This document shows positions 48,756-59,905 of a DNA stretch of 64,000 nucleotides, one piece after another. Within the stretch, counting starts at the first letter, position 1, and the number at the start of each line of letters is the position of its first letter. The translations under genes and the position numbers were made by a program. Location of the stretch: assembly GCA_002633005.1 (NCBI GenBank), contig NMRA01000024.1:22735-86734 (forward strand), given 5' to 3'. The notes below the pieces were generated by a model that had not been told where the DNA came from, ran no database searches, and saw nothing but the letters and a program-made list of their open reading frames with translations. Source of the stretch: Phoronis australis. Taxonomy: Eukaryota > Phoronida > Phoronidae.

Positions 48756-50279
48756 TTTGCTAGTGTACTTTTACCTCGGCGCACTGCCTCTGGATGGTGC
48801 GTTGATCCTCAAAGGCTTGTGGAAGTGCTAAAATATAAATATCATTTTATTCCTGCAAATGAGGACTTCCATTTACGTATTTGGGGAGATGGGCGCCAAA
48901 TCGGTGGCCGACATAGCGTTGTCATTGGCATTTCATTTGTGAATCACGAGCTCAAGCTACGCAATATATCCTACCATGACCCACGTTCTGTATTCCCAGT
49001 TTTGATTTGTTACGAGTCTGATTCCAGGGACAACTTAGAGGAAAATTTAACTAAGCCTCCTTTCCTGGAAAACTGGTTAAGGGAATTGCCTGACTCTTAC
49101 AAGATTTATCTCTGTGGTGATCATATGTTTCTCCAGAGTGTGATTGCTGACACTAATGAAATGAGCCCTACTTCTGATGAAGGCTGGAATCTCTACTCAC
49201 CGTCCAAAACTATTGAAAAGAGAAATGTAGCTACAAATGGACTGCGAACAGAATTACCTGTTCCTTTTGATAGAGATCTTCCAAATTCTCTTTTACCATC
49301 AATACCATTATCACGAATACTTTTTTGCATTCTGCATGGCATTATTCGTATTGTTGAGAAGTTGTTGAATTTAGAAGTTCAATTAATTTTTTCTGAGGCA
49401 CAGAAATTGGAGCAAGCAAAAGATCAACTGAATGCTGAAGACCTCATTCAAAATTTGCAGTCTAACATTAATACGCGACATGTCAGACAGGGCAATTTTA
49501 GAATTTTGTTTGACAAAAGTGGGAAACCAGAATCGATTTCATTGAATAAAGATTCAGCTCTGGCAATAATAGCTCCAGGTGCTGGTAATGCTGTTCCTCA
49601 TGCTTTGCAGAATGTTGTATTAGATAGGCCTGTTGACTGCAGTTTAGAGGAGAATGTACGCAATTGCCTGAATCTGCCTGAAATCTTGAGCGAATTTGAA
49701 ATTGTTGAATTGATTTTCACCAGTCTGCATCGCATGTGTGAAATACTTCAAAGAGATCCAGAACCTAGTAAGTTAATTGAGGGGAAACCAATTGGTTCTT
49801 TGAAAGTGTCTGACTATATGTTTGGCTTCTGCAATCAAGAAATAGAAGATTATAAATTTCATGCAGAGCGGTTTTACCATCTCGTATGTCTTCGTTACAC
49901 TCATAAAAATCTTACTCCTTATATGTGCAAGTTCATAGACTATGGATCATTCTTCCTGAAGAATCTCTCCATTCCTTTGTCAAGGTTTCATGCTGAAGCT
50001 GGAGAGCACTTGAATTATGTTCATAATTGTTTTTATTTTGAGCATACAAACCGTCATGGGGGGAAAGCTAAACGTGACCCATTGACAGATATTTTATGTA
50101 ACATGTGGAAACAACTATACTATGGAACATTATCTAGTGATTCTGGTGATGCATCTAAGGAGTTTCTTATTTATGTCAAGCAACACTTAGCGGCAACACA
50201 GATTCAAAAGGCTTGGCGTGGTTATATGACTCGCAAGAAATTGAATATTACCCAAGAAATGTTGCTTGATGCACCCTGA
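48756..50279 (+). pseudogene. Possible RNase H-fold transposase region with IQ motif
   Basis: The frame is the same on both sides of the TAG at 48753. Numbering residue 1 at 48819, acidic motifs occur at LRIWGDGRQIG (Asp 24), KIYLCGDHMFLQS (Asp 101) and SRFHAEAGEHLNY (Glu 393/396), a D-D-E-like order with the first Asp followed by a beta-hairpin (SVVIGISFVN), as in RNase H-fold recombinases. An alpha-helical insert lies between the second Asp and the Glu. At 462-474, IQKAWRGYMTRKK is a canonical calmodulin-binding IQ motif. From memory, invertebrate genomes carry multi-copy uncharacterised proteins with DGRxIG and ESDSRDNLEEN motifs. No search was run. The frame stops at TGA 50277-50279. Confidence 0.58.
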
Positions 50280-51074
50280 CCATTAGATCTTTTGAGACAT
50301 GCAGCTGCGAACATTTCTCATTTATCTGTTAGCGTGAAAACTTGTAATAACAATCTGTGCTTTAAAGGTTTGACCTTCATCATGGTTGGTTCTGTCAAAC
50401 GTTATCATGGCAGAAAATACACTCATCAACAAATTCAAGAAATTGTTATTACCAATGGTGGCCGTATTCGCAAGAACTTGCCCACTATATCTAAGGGAAG
50501 GTCAACTAAGAAATATTACGTTCTGTTTGAGCCTCCATCCAATTCGAAATATCCTGCTAGCATAAAACTTGCAGTACGAGGTGGGCATCATGTTTTGGCT
50601 TATTCATTTGTTTTTGATTCTGTTGATAAGAAAAGTCTCGAAAATCTAGACAATCACAAGGTGGACCTCAGTTGTTTGAAAAGACGCATAACCGAGGTGT
50701 ATTCCATTAATAGACAGCATTTCAATAAAGGGAAAAGGTTCATAACGCTAATGAAACAAAAGAGGGTTACCAAAAGCAAACGTATTAAACGATTAAGGTT
50801 ACCTAGAAATTTTGCTACTTTATATGCAACACTTATGATTCGTAGTCAGCCAAGTAACACTGAATTTTGTCAGGCAAGAGACAGGTTCAATACGTTGCTG
50901 AAACAGGTCAAGCACCTTCCTAGTCCTGAGAAACAATTATTTAATGCAAAATATGAGGAGATAAAAGAAAAGCAGCATTTGCAAAATAACACCATTATCA
51001 CAACTTCAGCTTACAACAATTTTGACACTTTTGCTTTCAAGTGTGCATTGGCAGATTCATCTTTTATAAACTAA
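50280..51074 (+). pseudogene. BRCT-like C-terminal region, ends with TAA
   Basis: It is in the same frame as the preceding region; reading past the TGA gives PLDLLRHAAANISHLSVSVK, then CFKGLTFIMVGSVKRYHGRK and IQEIVITNGGRI. The L-x-G-hydrophobic-hydrophobic-x-G start, the helix into NGGRI, the YYVLFEPPS strand and the VLAYSFVFDSV block form a BRCT-like domain (phosphopeptide-binding module of DNA-repair proteins). A basic tail with KRIKRLRLPRNF follows. The domain is intact in this copy and could be translated on its own only from an internal Met. Confidence 0.62.
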
Positions 51075-52676
51075 GTTATGATTCTGGCTGTGGTTGTGTG
51101 GGTCTTAGAAAACTCTTGACATGTAGTCACTAATTGGTCCTGTTTTGCTACATTAGTGGCAGATTCCACTGGAATTTACTTTCCGAAAATATATGCTTTT
51201 GTCAGGTTTTGCTAAATGTACATACTTGTTTATATGGTCCTACATTAGGCTACATAACTGTTTTATTGTCCCCTACTTCACAGTGTGGGAGACCTAGTAT
51301 TCTTGACCATCTGTCTGCGTCACAATGTCATTGGCGTGACTTTTTGTCCACCACAGCGAGATGTGGAGGACATAGTATTCACAACGGTCGGTCTGTCTGT
51401 CTGTCTGTCTGTCTGAAAGTGACACAATGTCGTAGGCTTGATATCTCAAAAAGGGAAGCTGCAGATTTTGTTCATATTTTGGTGTTGGTGGGGTATCTCC
51501 AGGCACTCTCGTATTAGTACAAACATCAATAATTTAGTTTCGTGAAGCAGTTGCTAAACTTAATGGTTTTTGTATATCGTGATTTGCTGTCACTCCTGTA
51601 GCCTGATTTCTTTTTGGTGTGACCAGGCTGGGCTTCATTTCAGTGGCTTGGTGCCCTTTGTTTTATAATTGACTTCAACTTAAACCAGTGTTACATAATA
51701 TTAAAGTGGTTTCATAAAGCATGTTATTGTACATAGTTCATTGATATTTAGACTGATTATACAGTGTGCCAGGCTGACTGATGTTTAGCGTATCCTTTGT
51801 TTCGATGAGTATTAACTATGGTATTCTCATGTTGGTGCAATCTGTGGATTCACATTGTATTGAAATAATTGTTGGTTCTACAGTGGGATTTACTGTAAAA
51901 CCCATGGCATTGTATGGGTAATCTCATGATCTTGACATTTTAGCATAATAGAATAAGTTTTTATCCTGTTTACTCTGTTTACTTACTGTAATTGGCATTT
52001 CGGTTGTGGCTTCTTTGCAAAAGTACAAGAAAAATGCGATAGGTTATATATCGGGAAAAGTATGAATTATTTGAATACGAAAGAATATATGTGAGGTGAA
52101 AAATTGTATCATGTCTTGCATGACCTAAAGTCTCGGGCTTAAAGGTATGAATACATATATTTTTTCTGTTATTACAATTGTGTAGGTCTGTTTCTACACC
52201 ACATCATACTAACTTATTAACTTACTGCAATTGGCATTTTGGTCATGGCTGGTTTACAAAAGCACAAGGAAAATGCAATAGGTTGTATATCAGGAAAAGC
52301 ATGCATTAAAAATATGTATGAGGTGAAAAATTGTATTCAGTCTCACGTTTTAAGGAATGCATGATTTGTTATTTTTTCTGTTACTACAGTAGTGCAGGTA
52401 TGTTTCTACCAGTAATGAGTATTTTGTTGATCATATTTTTGTTAACCTGGAAACTCAATGCAAACTTGTGTATATTATGTAAGATATGTAGTATTTATAT
52501 ATTTTGATACGCAGCAGATTAAGTTAGTATTTATTTACCTACAGATCTCACTTTGTCCCTAGATTCTCAATATTTTTGATAAACTAGACCATTGTACAGC
52601 CATGCTTTTTTCTAAGGCAAAGCTGTTTGTTTTTACATACTGTATGTATTTCTTTGTATATATGTTATAAAATAAA
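51075..52676 (+). other. 3' UTR-like region of the locus
   Basis: No further coding signal on this strand. It includes a (tctg)n microsatellite (51391-51414) and two diverged tandem copies of a roughly 200-bp AT-rich unit (about 51980-52198 and 52210-52410). It ends with an aataaa at 52671, a plausible poly(A) signal for the Tudor/peptidase/BRCT transcript. Confidence 0.45.
52671..52676 (+). terminator. Candidate poly(A) signal
   Basis: AATAAA within tataaaataaactg, the first good signal downstream of the TAA at 51072-51074 in clearly non-coding AT-rich sequence. Confidence 0.4.
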
Positions 52677-52689
52677 CTGATTGATCAGA

Positions 52690-55063
52690 TATATTGATAG
52701 TTTTGTTATTTCATTTTACCTTTTACTCTAGCTACAACAGTTGCAATCTAAACATAGCCCACCAATTTGGATGAGTCATTTTGACAAAGTTCTTCCATGG
52801 CCAATGTAACTAGAAGGTTTATTGATTGTCCTCCACATGAAAATCCAGGTCAAAGGGCAGGTCACAAGTAGTACTATTCAGATGAATTTTATGATGCCTT
52901 CTTAACTGAGGCAGCCCAGCTAGCTGACTCTCTATTGTGTTGGCAGGGAATAGGGTAATTGAAACTTCCGCTTCAGTTATCAAATTTAATTGGGTTTTGG
53001 CTCGAATTTTCAGCAGGAATAGGTTCCTCATGAAAAACAGGCTCGATTTACCCCCAAACATCGAAAATACTTGTAACCAAAAATCGTTTCAAAACAATTT
53101 CCTAGTATTTATACCTAGCTGGTGACTTAAGAAAACAAGTGGGTATTCTTTGCAAATTTACCCAAGCGCTTAAGAAAACTAAGATGTTCAAATTGCCAAA
53201 ACCTCCGAAAATCGAAAGGCCTAAAAATGACCGATCAAGATTTGCCCCGTAGGCATACTGTACTGTAGTTGAAGTCGTCTCGATCGTAAACTCGCACATT
53301 TGGCACATAAAAATGCGAAGAATTGCCAAGGCTTAATAGTTATCACTTCATATAATAATCGCACTTTAAAAATTCAGGAAGGCTGACATTTACCTAAGTC
53401 TAAATACAATCAACAGAATTAAAGATTTGACGATTTTTAAAAACAAAGTCAGTTCAATTTATCAGAAACCCAAATACGTACTAGGCTTCTGTTAAAAATA
53501 CGTATTGTTAAACTATCAGGCAGCAAGTCGGTTATAATGAGAGGATGGAAGTTTGATTGTTGGGGAAAGAGTCTCTATACCGGAAACTGCACCTGCAGAC
53601 AGAGAATTATTCTGTCGCAGCAAATTAGTCAGTGAAAGGACGCACAATTTACGCAAAAACTTGAACAAAGTAGAACGGTCATACATATTTTCACATATTT
53701 AAGGCAATAGGTCTAAAGTATAGCTTCTAAGAAAAACGTAATGCTTATAAGAGGCACAGTCATAAAATCTCTTTATGATCCATTGGTGACTTGCAAATCT
53801 TACAGCTTAAAAGCCTTGCTATTCGGCGGCCTTGTACGTGCTTCACATGAAAAGCGGTGTTATCGCCAATGTTGTGATGCCTCCTTGGTTTGCATTTCTC
53901 ATAAACTCCATGCGCGCACCCAGTCTAAAATACAGGGGTGCTCGAATTTTTCGTTATGCGAAAGACATCAACGAGGACTAAAAAAAAAACGGGGCCACTA
54001 GGTTCAGGCCCATGAACTCTGCATCTTCGCCGACTTCCCGTGGATTTTGTGGACTTGTCTCGTTTACTCGGACTTTTCGTTTCACTGAGGCGGACCTTTT
54101 TGCCCAATTCGCCAAATTGGGGGGCTCGCTGCGTTCGAGCCCTCCCCCCGATCAAGCCCCCCTGGGTGCGCCCGTGGACTCACACACTTATTCAGTTATT
54201 GCGTGATAGTTGGCCTCGTGAGCGAGGATTATTTCGATCCTTGAGTCTCCGGGTGTCAAAAAGCTCAGAAAATAACTTAGTGAACTTAACTAATCAAACT
54301 ATAAAGGGGGAGGGGGCTGACAGTGGAATTCATCAAGTTCCCGTACTTATAAATTAATGAATCCCTGTGTAGTAATTGAGTTTCTCCATGTCTATCTAAT
54401 CCGAGTCGGGATCAATCGGAAGTCACTTTCGTGTTCTCATTACTCCAAAGAGCGCCAGTGTGAAAAGTTCGCTTTTCGGAAGAAATGTTTATGACTCAGT
54501 CCAAACCGAGGCATGCGCACACACGGAATTCCGCGGATCACTGGTGTCGGTCATCATCCTCTCACACTCCACCGGAGACGGCGCTGTGGCAAAGGTAATT
54601 CTATCAAATGTACATTTCACAGATACATGAAAATAAAATATATTAGTGCCAACTCTCGGATGACGTGAATGCTTGTTTATTCGTCGCACGAAACAGAAGT
54701 CACTAAATAATTCATTGTATTGAAAAGAACTCTCAGATCCTTTGTTTTGCCCTGAATGGAACTTATGAATAATAAATAGCCACCAATTGATCCCCCTCCG
54801 TGACATTACTAATCTTTCTGGGAGCTGTGTTTTCATAGAGGTAGGCAGTCTTCTAGTATTGAGAGATCATTCACTATCGACCTTGATTAGGCACTCCTTG
54901 GAAATCGTCAACTGAGTGAAGCCGTCTTTAGTAGTTTACTAAAATCAGACACAAGAAGGCCAGTTCGAATTAAAAAGCCAACACTGACAGAGCAAGAATG
55001 ATTACTTAAACTGAAGGAAAGGATGTACTGGCAACATCAGTAAAGTTTTCTTATTGTTTACAG
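52690..55063. other. Intergenic region with one GC-rich repeat
   Basis: Mostly unique sequence with no supported gene. From about 53930 to 54190 there is a GC-rich repeat (gcggacctttttgcccaatt, ggctcg..cgagccc) that recurs in diverged form at 59680-59905. It probably includes the promoter and 5' exon of the two-pass membrane gene. Confidence 0.5.
53930..54190 (+). repeat. GC-rich repeat, copy 1
   Basis: It shares ttcgaattttt-type start, a ggcagacctttttgcccac-type core and an ggctcg(c/t)...ttcgagcc end with 59680-59905. The ORFs across it are repeat shadows. Confidence 0.6.
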
Positions 55064-55107
55064 TATAGTGAAAATGACTGTTGCACGGTAATTCGAATCA
55101 TTCAGTC

Positions 55108-55518
55108 ATGGGAACCAAGGTGATTTTTTCCCAGAGAAGAGGCGCCTCACGCTTATTGAAGAAGCGGCCTTTTCTAATAAAAAATTACCGATCATTGTGT
55201 ATGATTCTGTCATTGATTGTGGTAGTGGGCGTTGCGTGTTCCATCTACGGATTGGTAATGTTGGCAGCCGTTGGCGATCAATGGAACCTCCAAGGACCAC
55301 TAATAGCCGCGATCTGCTCTTCCATTTGCGTCGTATGCGTTATCGTTTGTTTGATCCTACGAGCAAAGTACGTGAAATATGTGAGGGAAGAGGAAATCCA
55401 AGATGAACGTATTGAAGAAACTACCGAAACCACTAGGCAATGGCGACACGGAGACTCGTACATTGACAGGAACGCAATCGATAATTTCCCGGAAAATTTA
55501 CCAAGTATTGATATATGA
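55108..55518 (+). CDS. Small two-pass membrane protein
   Basis: An ATG at 55108 opens 136 codons ending at TGA (55516-55518). The N-terminus is basic (MGTKVIFSQRRGASRLLKKR). Two hydrophobic helices follow at about residues 33-56 (MILSLIVVVGVACSIYGLV) and 69-92 (LIAAICSSICVVCVIVCLIL), separated by a short GDQWN loop. The C-terminus is acidic and Thr/Glu-rich (EEEIQDERIEETTETT). Basic residues on both flanks suggest both termini face the cytoplasm. An acceptor (gtttacag, exon from 55064) lies upstream, so there is probably a non-coding 5' exon. A 5-codon upstream ORF (55074-55091) may reduce translation. I do not recognise a family. Confidence 0.72.
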   Translation: MGTKVIFSQRRGASRLLKKRPFLIKNYRSLCMILSLIVVVGVACSIYGLVMLAAVGDQWNLQGPLIAAICSSICVVCVIVCLILRAKYVKYVREEEIQDERIEETTETTRQWRHGDSYIDRNAIDNFPENLPSIDI

Positions 55519-55523
55519 ACTTA

Positions 55524-55529
55524 AATAAA
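55524..55529 (+). terminator. Poly(A) signal of the two-pass membrane gene
   Basis: AATAAA 6 bases after the stop codon. A very short 3' UTR would result; another AATAAA-like signal lies near 55840. Confidence 0.45.
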
Positions 55530-56446
55530 GAGCCGGCACGAGGACCACGATAGACAATGCTCAACTTTCATCGAGGATTTGTACACCATTCAGTTGGAAT
55601 TTCATAATTAGTTGAGTTCTTGCACGCACTCCCGAAGTCACCGCGTCAGCAAAGGTGGTGCTGGTTCGAAGTCGCGCACGGTGGCGACAACTTCAAACAA
55701 GAATAGAAAAGATAACTTAGAGGAATCAAATTTATCACAGTGTCAAATGTAATTGTACAAGCAACAAATGTTAAGGTCTCTAGTGATCATTGCATTTAGC
55801 GCGACCTGATGTGCATGAGTAAAGTGGAATTTGCACGAAAATAAACAGTTCTTGTCGATTTGCATTTGATAAGGTTTCAAGAGAACAAACGTCAAATTAA
55901 AGGAAAATAGAATAAATAAGGAAATTATACCGATTTGTTAACACGTTCTGAAGACACTAACGTGATTCACGTCGAGTTTTATTTTTCTACGGACATTAGT
56001 TCTCTACAGCTAAACCATCACCTGATGACGTTGTTTATACATCAGCGTCGATATCCATGGTATCAATTTCTAACTTCAGGGGTACCTACCTAATTCAATG
56101 TAAAACTGAAATTTGTCTGATCACAGTTTCACAGATTTCCATTAAAAGTGTGTTTCAGTCTGAGAGCATGTCCATTAATCCCATTAATAAAACACACAAT
56201 AGTTATGATGGTGTCATTTTTTCAAAATTACTGAGAAAAAAGTTGATAAAATTTTCAATGTCCGAAATTTAGTCTCTTTACACCGTATATTCGATGTTAA
56301 AGAGGCTATAGGCATAATTCCGCGTTTCGTCAAAGAAATTTTAAATAAAATTTTGGGCATAAAGCTGATTTCAACTCGTTCCAACCCTGGGGTGCGTTTC
56401 GTAGACCACAGACATTAGCTTGCACTTGATTCAGTGCTGCCAAATA

Positions 56447-56614
56447 TCAGCGAACGTATATGCAACATCCGACGCCGAAGTGAGAGTTCAGTGCCTGAAT
56501 CCGTTTATCGCGTTCGTGAAGTTCAGTTGCCAACGTGTCTACCACAAGCTTCACCTCTCTGACGATTTCATCGGTCACGGAAAGCTCCACGTCAGCTGCT
56601 TCCTCGTCAGGCAT
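56447..56614 (-). CDS. Possible 55-residue acidic coiled-coil ORF or first exon
   Basis: An acceptor-like cctttcacag (exon from 56640) precedes an ATG at 56614 that opens MPDEEAADVELSVTDEIVRE, then VKLVVDTLATELHERDKRIQ, and ends at TGA. The heptad-like leucine/valine spacing suggests a short coiled coil. Codon use looks coding and the hydrophobic pattern is regular, but no downstream exon was found and the last residues (GCCIYVR) may be intron read-through. Confidence 0.35.
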   Translation of the reverse strand: MPDEEAADVELSVTDEIVREVKLVVDTLATELHERDKRIQALNSHFGVGCCIYVR

Positions 56615-57832
56615 GTCTCGATATCGCCTCACTCGTCGCTCTGTGAAAGGTAAGTGCCCATTCGTCGATCCGCCATCCTAGGCCCTTCTTGAGGAAAACT
56701 CTCACACAGATCAGTCTGTTCATTAATGAAGTGTTGATGCAGTGAGTCCTGATCAGAAGCTGTTTCTCGGTGATTGTGACGTTTGGGGATTGCAACCGTT
56801 TTGAACAACATTGATATTGTGCAGTATTTGGCTCCAAAAGAACATAAAGCAAACAAAATCTAAAGTAAGAAAACAATTTAACAAGTTTCTAGATCTAGCA
56901 TTTTTGACGATCAGCTGACTCAAACTCATCGTCATTCCTAGACTGGAGAAGTTCCAATTGATCACCAAATGAAGTCACAATGACCCGCATAGCCGCTTCT
57001 CTACCACTCCAACGCGTGCCTGATTCTTTACTTCCCGTTTTGATTTTTCAGACATCTTGTACCAGCGGTTTATAGACCCTGAGAAGAAGGTGTACACTGC
57101 CTGCACCGTTCAATGAAACGACGATGTGTGCATAGGGGCAGTGATGCGGCATGAACCATATCCACACTGTACCGTACTTAGGGACTGTTTTCTACGTAAA
57201 TCATCACGTTTTGTCGATTCCTGTTTTATACAAGTTTCTAAAACTGGACTCGCATTCGTCTACAGATATAGATATGTGCATGCATTTTGGTAATTATTAT
57301 ACAAAAGTTTAAGAATGTTCGGCTTTGTGGTTTTCTCTGTTTACCTCGGCAAGTAACACATGTAATTTTTAAATGTAAAATAGCAAAACAGTTGTACGAA
57401 TAATTCCAGAGGCCTTGACGCGTAAGTTGTTTGATTCAAAACATATACGACTGCAACACAGGCGCAAACGATGTCTGCTTAAGTAAGCACAAGGCAAACA
57501 TGGGCCTTTGGGAGACATGGAAAGGTACAAGAAATACACTTTGGAGCTTTTTAAAGATTCGTTTGTTGAGCACTTCTTCAAATAAACATTTTAAAAGAAA
57601 TAATGTATAAAACTAGAAAAAAAAAAAACGCCCGTGGACAGTCTTTACGAAAGAGCCTCCATCGGTGGGTTGAATGGGAGTTGCCATTCAATTTCTCACG
57701 TTTGGCCTTCCTGTTGAATACTTCTGACTATACTGACAAAGGATAAAATGCGGTGGTATGTGGAACATTAACTTCACATGTTGTGGGACATAAATGCTTT
57801 AGGGCCGCGGCTGACTAATAACGACACTGCTT

Positions 57833-59389
57833 CAGCCGATTTAAAGTGGACTTAGACCAGGTTTAAAGATAATCTGGATTTCAAAACGTGGTTTAACTAG
57901 TAAAACCAGGTTTAACTCCAGTTTAGACCTTGTCTAAGTCAGTTTTCATTTCACCAAAGAGGTCTATATTCCTTAGACTTGTATTAAGATTCTAAACCAG
58001 ATTTAACTTTAGACTTGGTCAGACCCAGATTTAATACTGTTAAATATGGCAGACTTGTACGATATAGAAGTAAATGAATGATGCTGGAGTCTGCAGAGCG
58101 AGAATAGTCTATTTTCAATTTTCAGTTTTACAACAACACAAGATCGAACGTAGCAGGGGCAGATCCAGAATTTTTTAAAGGGGGGGTCGGATCAAGGATT
58201 TTTTTAAAAGCAGTCCAAATCAACAATTTGAATATTAAAGATTTGATATCATTAAAATCAAGGGAAAAGGAGGGGGGTCCGGACACCTTGAACCGCTGTT
58301 TCCACCTATTCATAGACTAGTACGTGCTGCAGTGTGTCCTTCGGATTCCTCAGAACGGAATACGACTGGTCGAACAGGGCGTCATCGTCGTAAGTGCTGC
58401 GAGTTTTACTGAAGACGGAGTCTTCTGATTCTTCCGATTGAGTTCCACCTCCATCGGTTCCCGATTTGAGATTGCCGGGCAAGGGTCCTTCCCCTCTCCC
58501 CTCCCCCTTGGCCGCAAAAAATAAACACTAAAATGACACAGAATTAAATTTGGGTATTTATTATGTTGCGACTAATCGTGAGCATTTACTTTAATGTGTG
58601 TACCTGTGCTGGCCACACACATTAAAAAAATGAAAAACGTCCCTTCGTTATATCCTATATCTGCCACTGGGTCCCTCACCGCTTTTCTTTGCAATTTTTT
58701 CACTGATTACATTTCTGGCCTTCATTTTTTAGTGATACCTTTTAAGTGTTTGTCGCTGCATTTCTCCGATTGTGGGAACTGTGCAGCCAGCCGTCTGCGG
58801 AACCAGTATCTCTCCAAGTCTGGTACTTACGTTGACTTAATTTGGCACCTGTTTTATTGTTTTCTATACCATTGGCTTTTTCTCTGATCAGTTTTTCCTC
58901 ATGAGAAAGGCTTTTAGACCTTTTTCGCAAATGTCTGTACTGATCGATTCTACTGCTGTGTGCTATTCTGTACCCACATGATCAAGGTTTTCATTAACTC
59001 AGCACTTCAACAGTTTCTTTGTTGCCGGGGTTAACCCAGTTCAACACAGTAGGGAGGCTCGGATACTTTAAACGTGGTTTGCGTTCAGAAACGCCAGGAC
59101 CTACGTTAGGACCTAGCTAGAATCTAGCTAAAGTCAGGTGTTCTCATTTAAAATACACGGCAATATCTCACGTAATCTCCCGAAGTCTTGCTTTTTAGCG
59201 CGGTCATAGCGTTACTGAACGGGAGACTGGTTTTACTAAACCCACTCCCTGGTCTAACAAAACTAGGCTTTCAGACATTTAAACCACGTTGGTGAAATGC
59301 TAGTTAGGTCTAAAATTAGACCAGGTTTAGAAAGGCCTGGTTGAAGTCTTAAACCTGGTTTTGTTAAACCATCTTTATGAAATCGGCTG
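57833..59389 (-). mobile_element. Harbinger-like DNA transposon with CTT duplication
   Basis: Terminal inverted repeats cagccgattt at both ends, continuing inward with aaacctggttt/aaaccaggttt-type motifs, and a 3-bp direct repeat ctt immediately outside each end (57830-57832 and 59390-59392). Three-base duplications are a PIF/Harbinger hallmark. A minus-strand piece at about 58800-59000 reads IDQYRHLRKRSKSLSHEEKL, then REKANGIENNKTGAKLSQ, resembling the basic Myb-like partner protein of Harbinger elements. No transposase is seen. Confidence 0.65.
58154..58300 (+). repeat. MITE end inside the Harbinger-like element
   Basis: It begins caggggcagatccagaattt, followed by a G-rich block, matching the start of the element at the right edge of the window (63843). 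Confidence 0.45.
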
Positions 59390-59679
59390 CTTATGTCGCC
59401 ACGCCCTTGGTTGAGAGAAATGAGACTCTGGTGGCGAAGAAGGTGATTCAACCCTTAAAAACCACGATGAGTAAGAAAGATATTCAATTCATACACAATT
59501 AATGTATAAACTTATCAAAACATCAAAAAAAAAAAAAAAAAAAACCCAAAGCCCATTGTTTAGTGCATCCTGAATCCCTTATTGGACAGAGTGCAATCGT
59601 TTTATTGCATTTTCTCGAATCAACGCCAAGCACTGTACATAGCTACATAAGTTTTGGTTCGCAGGCTTGCATCCACCCT

Positions 59680-59905
59680 AAAAATGGGGGTTCGAATTTT
59701 TAAGAATGTAGAACTTTCACTAAGATTCACTGGGTACGTTCAGAGCTATGAATTGTGCATTTGCCGATTTTGGTTGTTCCTGCCTTTTTGGTGGACTTTT
59801 GTTCGGTGTTTTTGTTTTTCCAAGGCAGACCTTTTTGCCCACTTCTCCAAATGAGGGAGGCTCGTTCGAGCCCCCGAGCCCCCTTTTGTGCGCACATGTA
59901 GAGTC
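59680..59905 (+). repeat. GC-rich repeat, copy 2
   Basis: Diverged copy of 53930-54190 (ggcagacctttttgcccact, ggctcgttcgagcccccgag). Confidence 0.6.
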
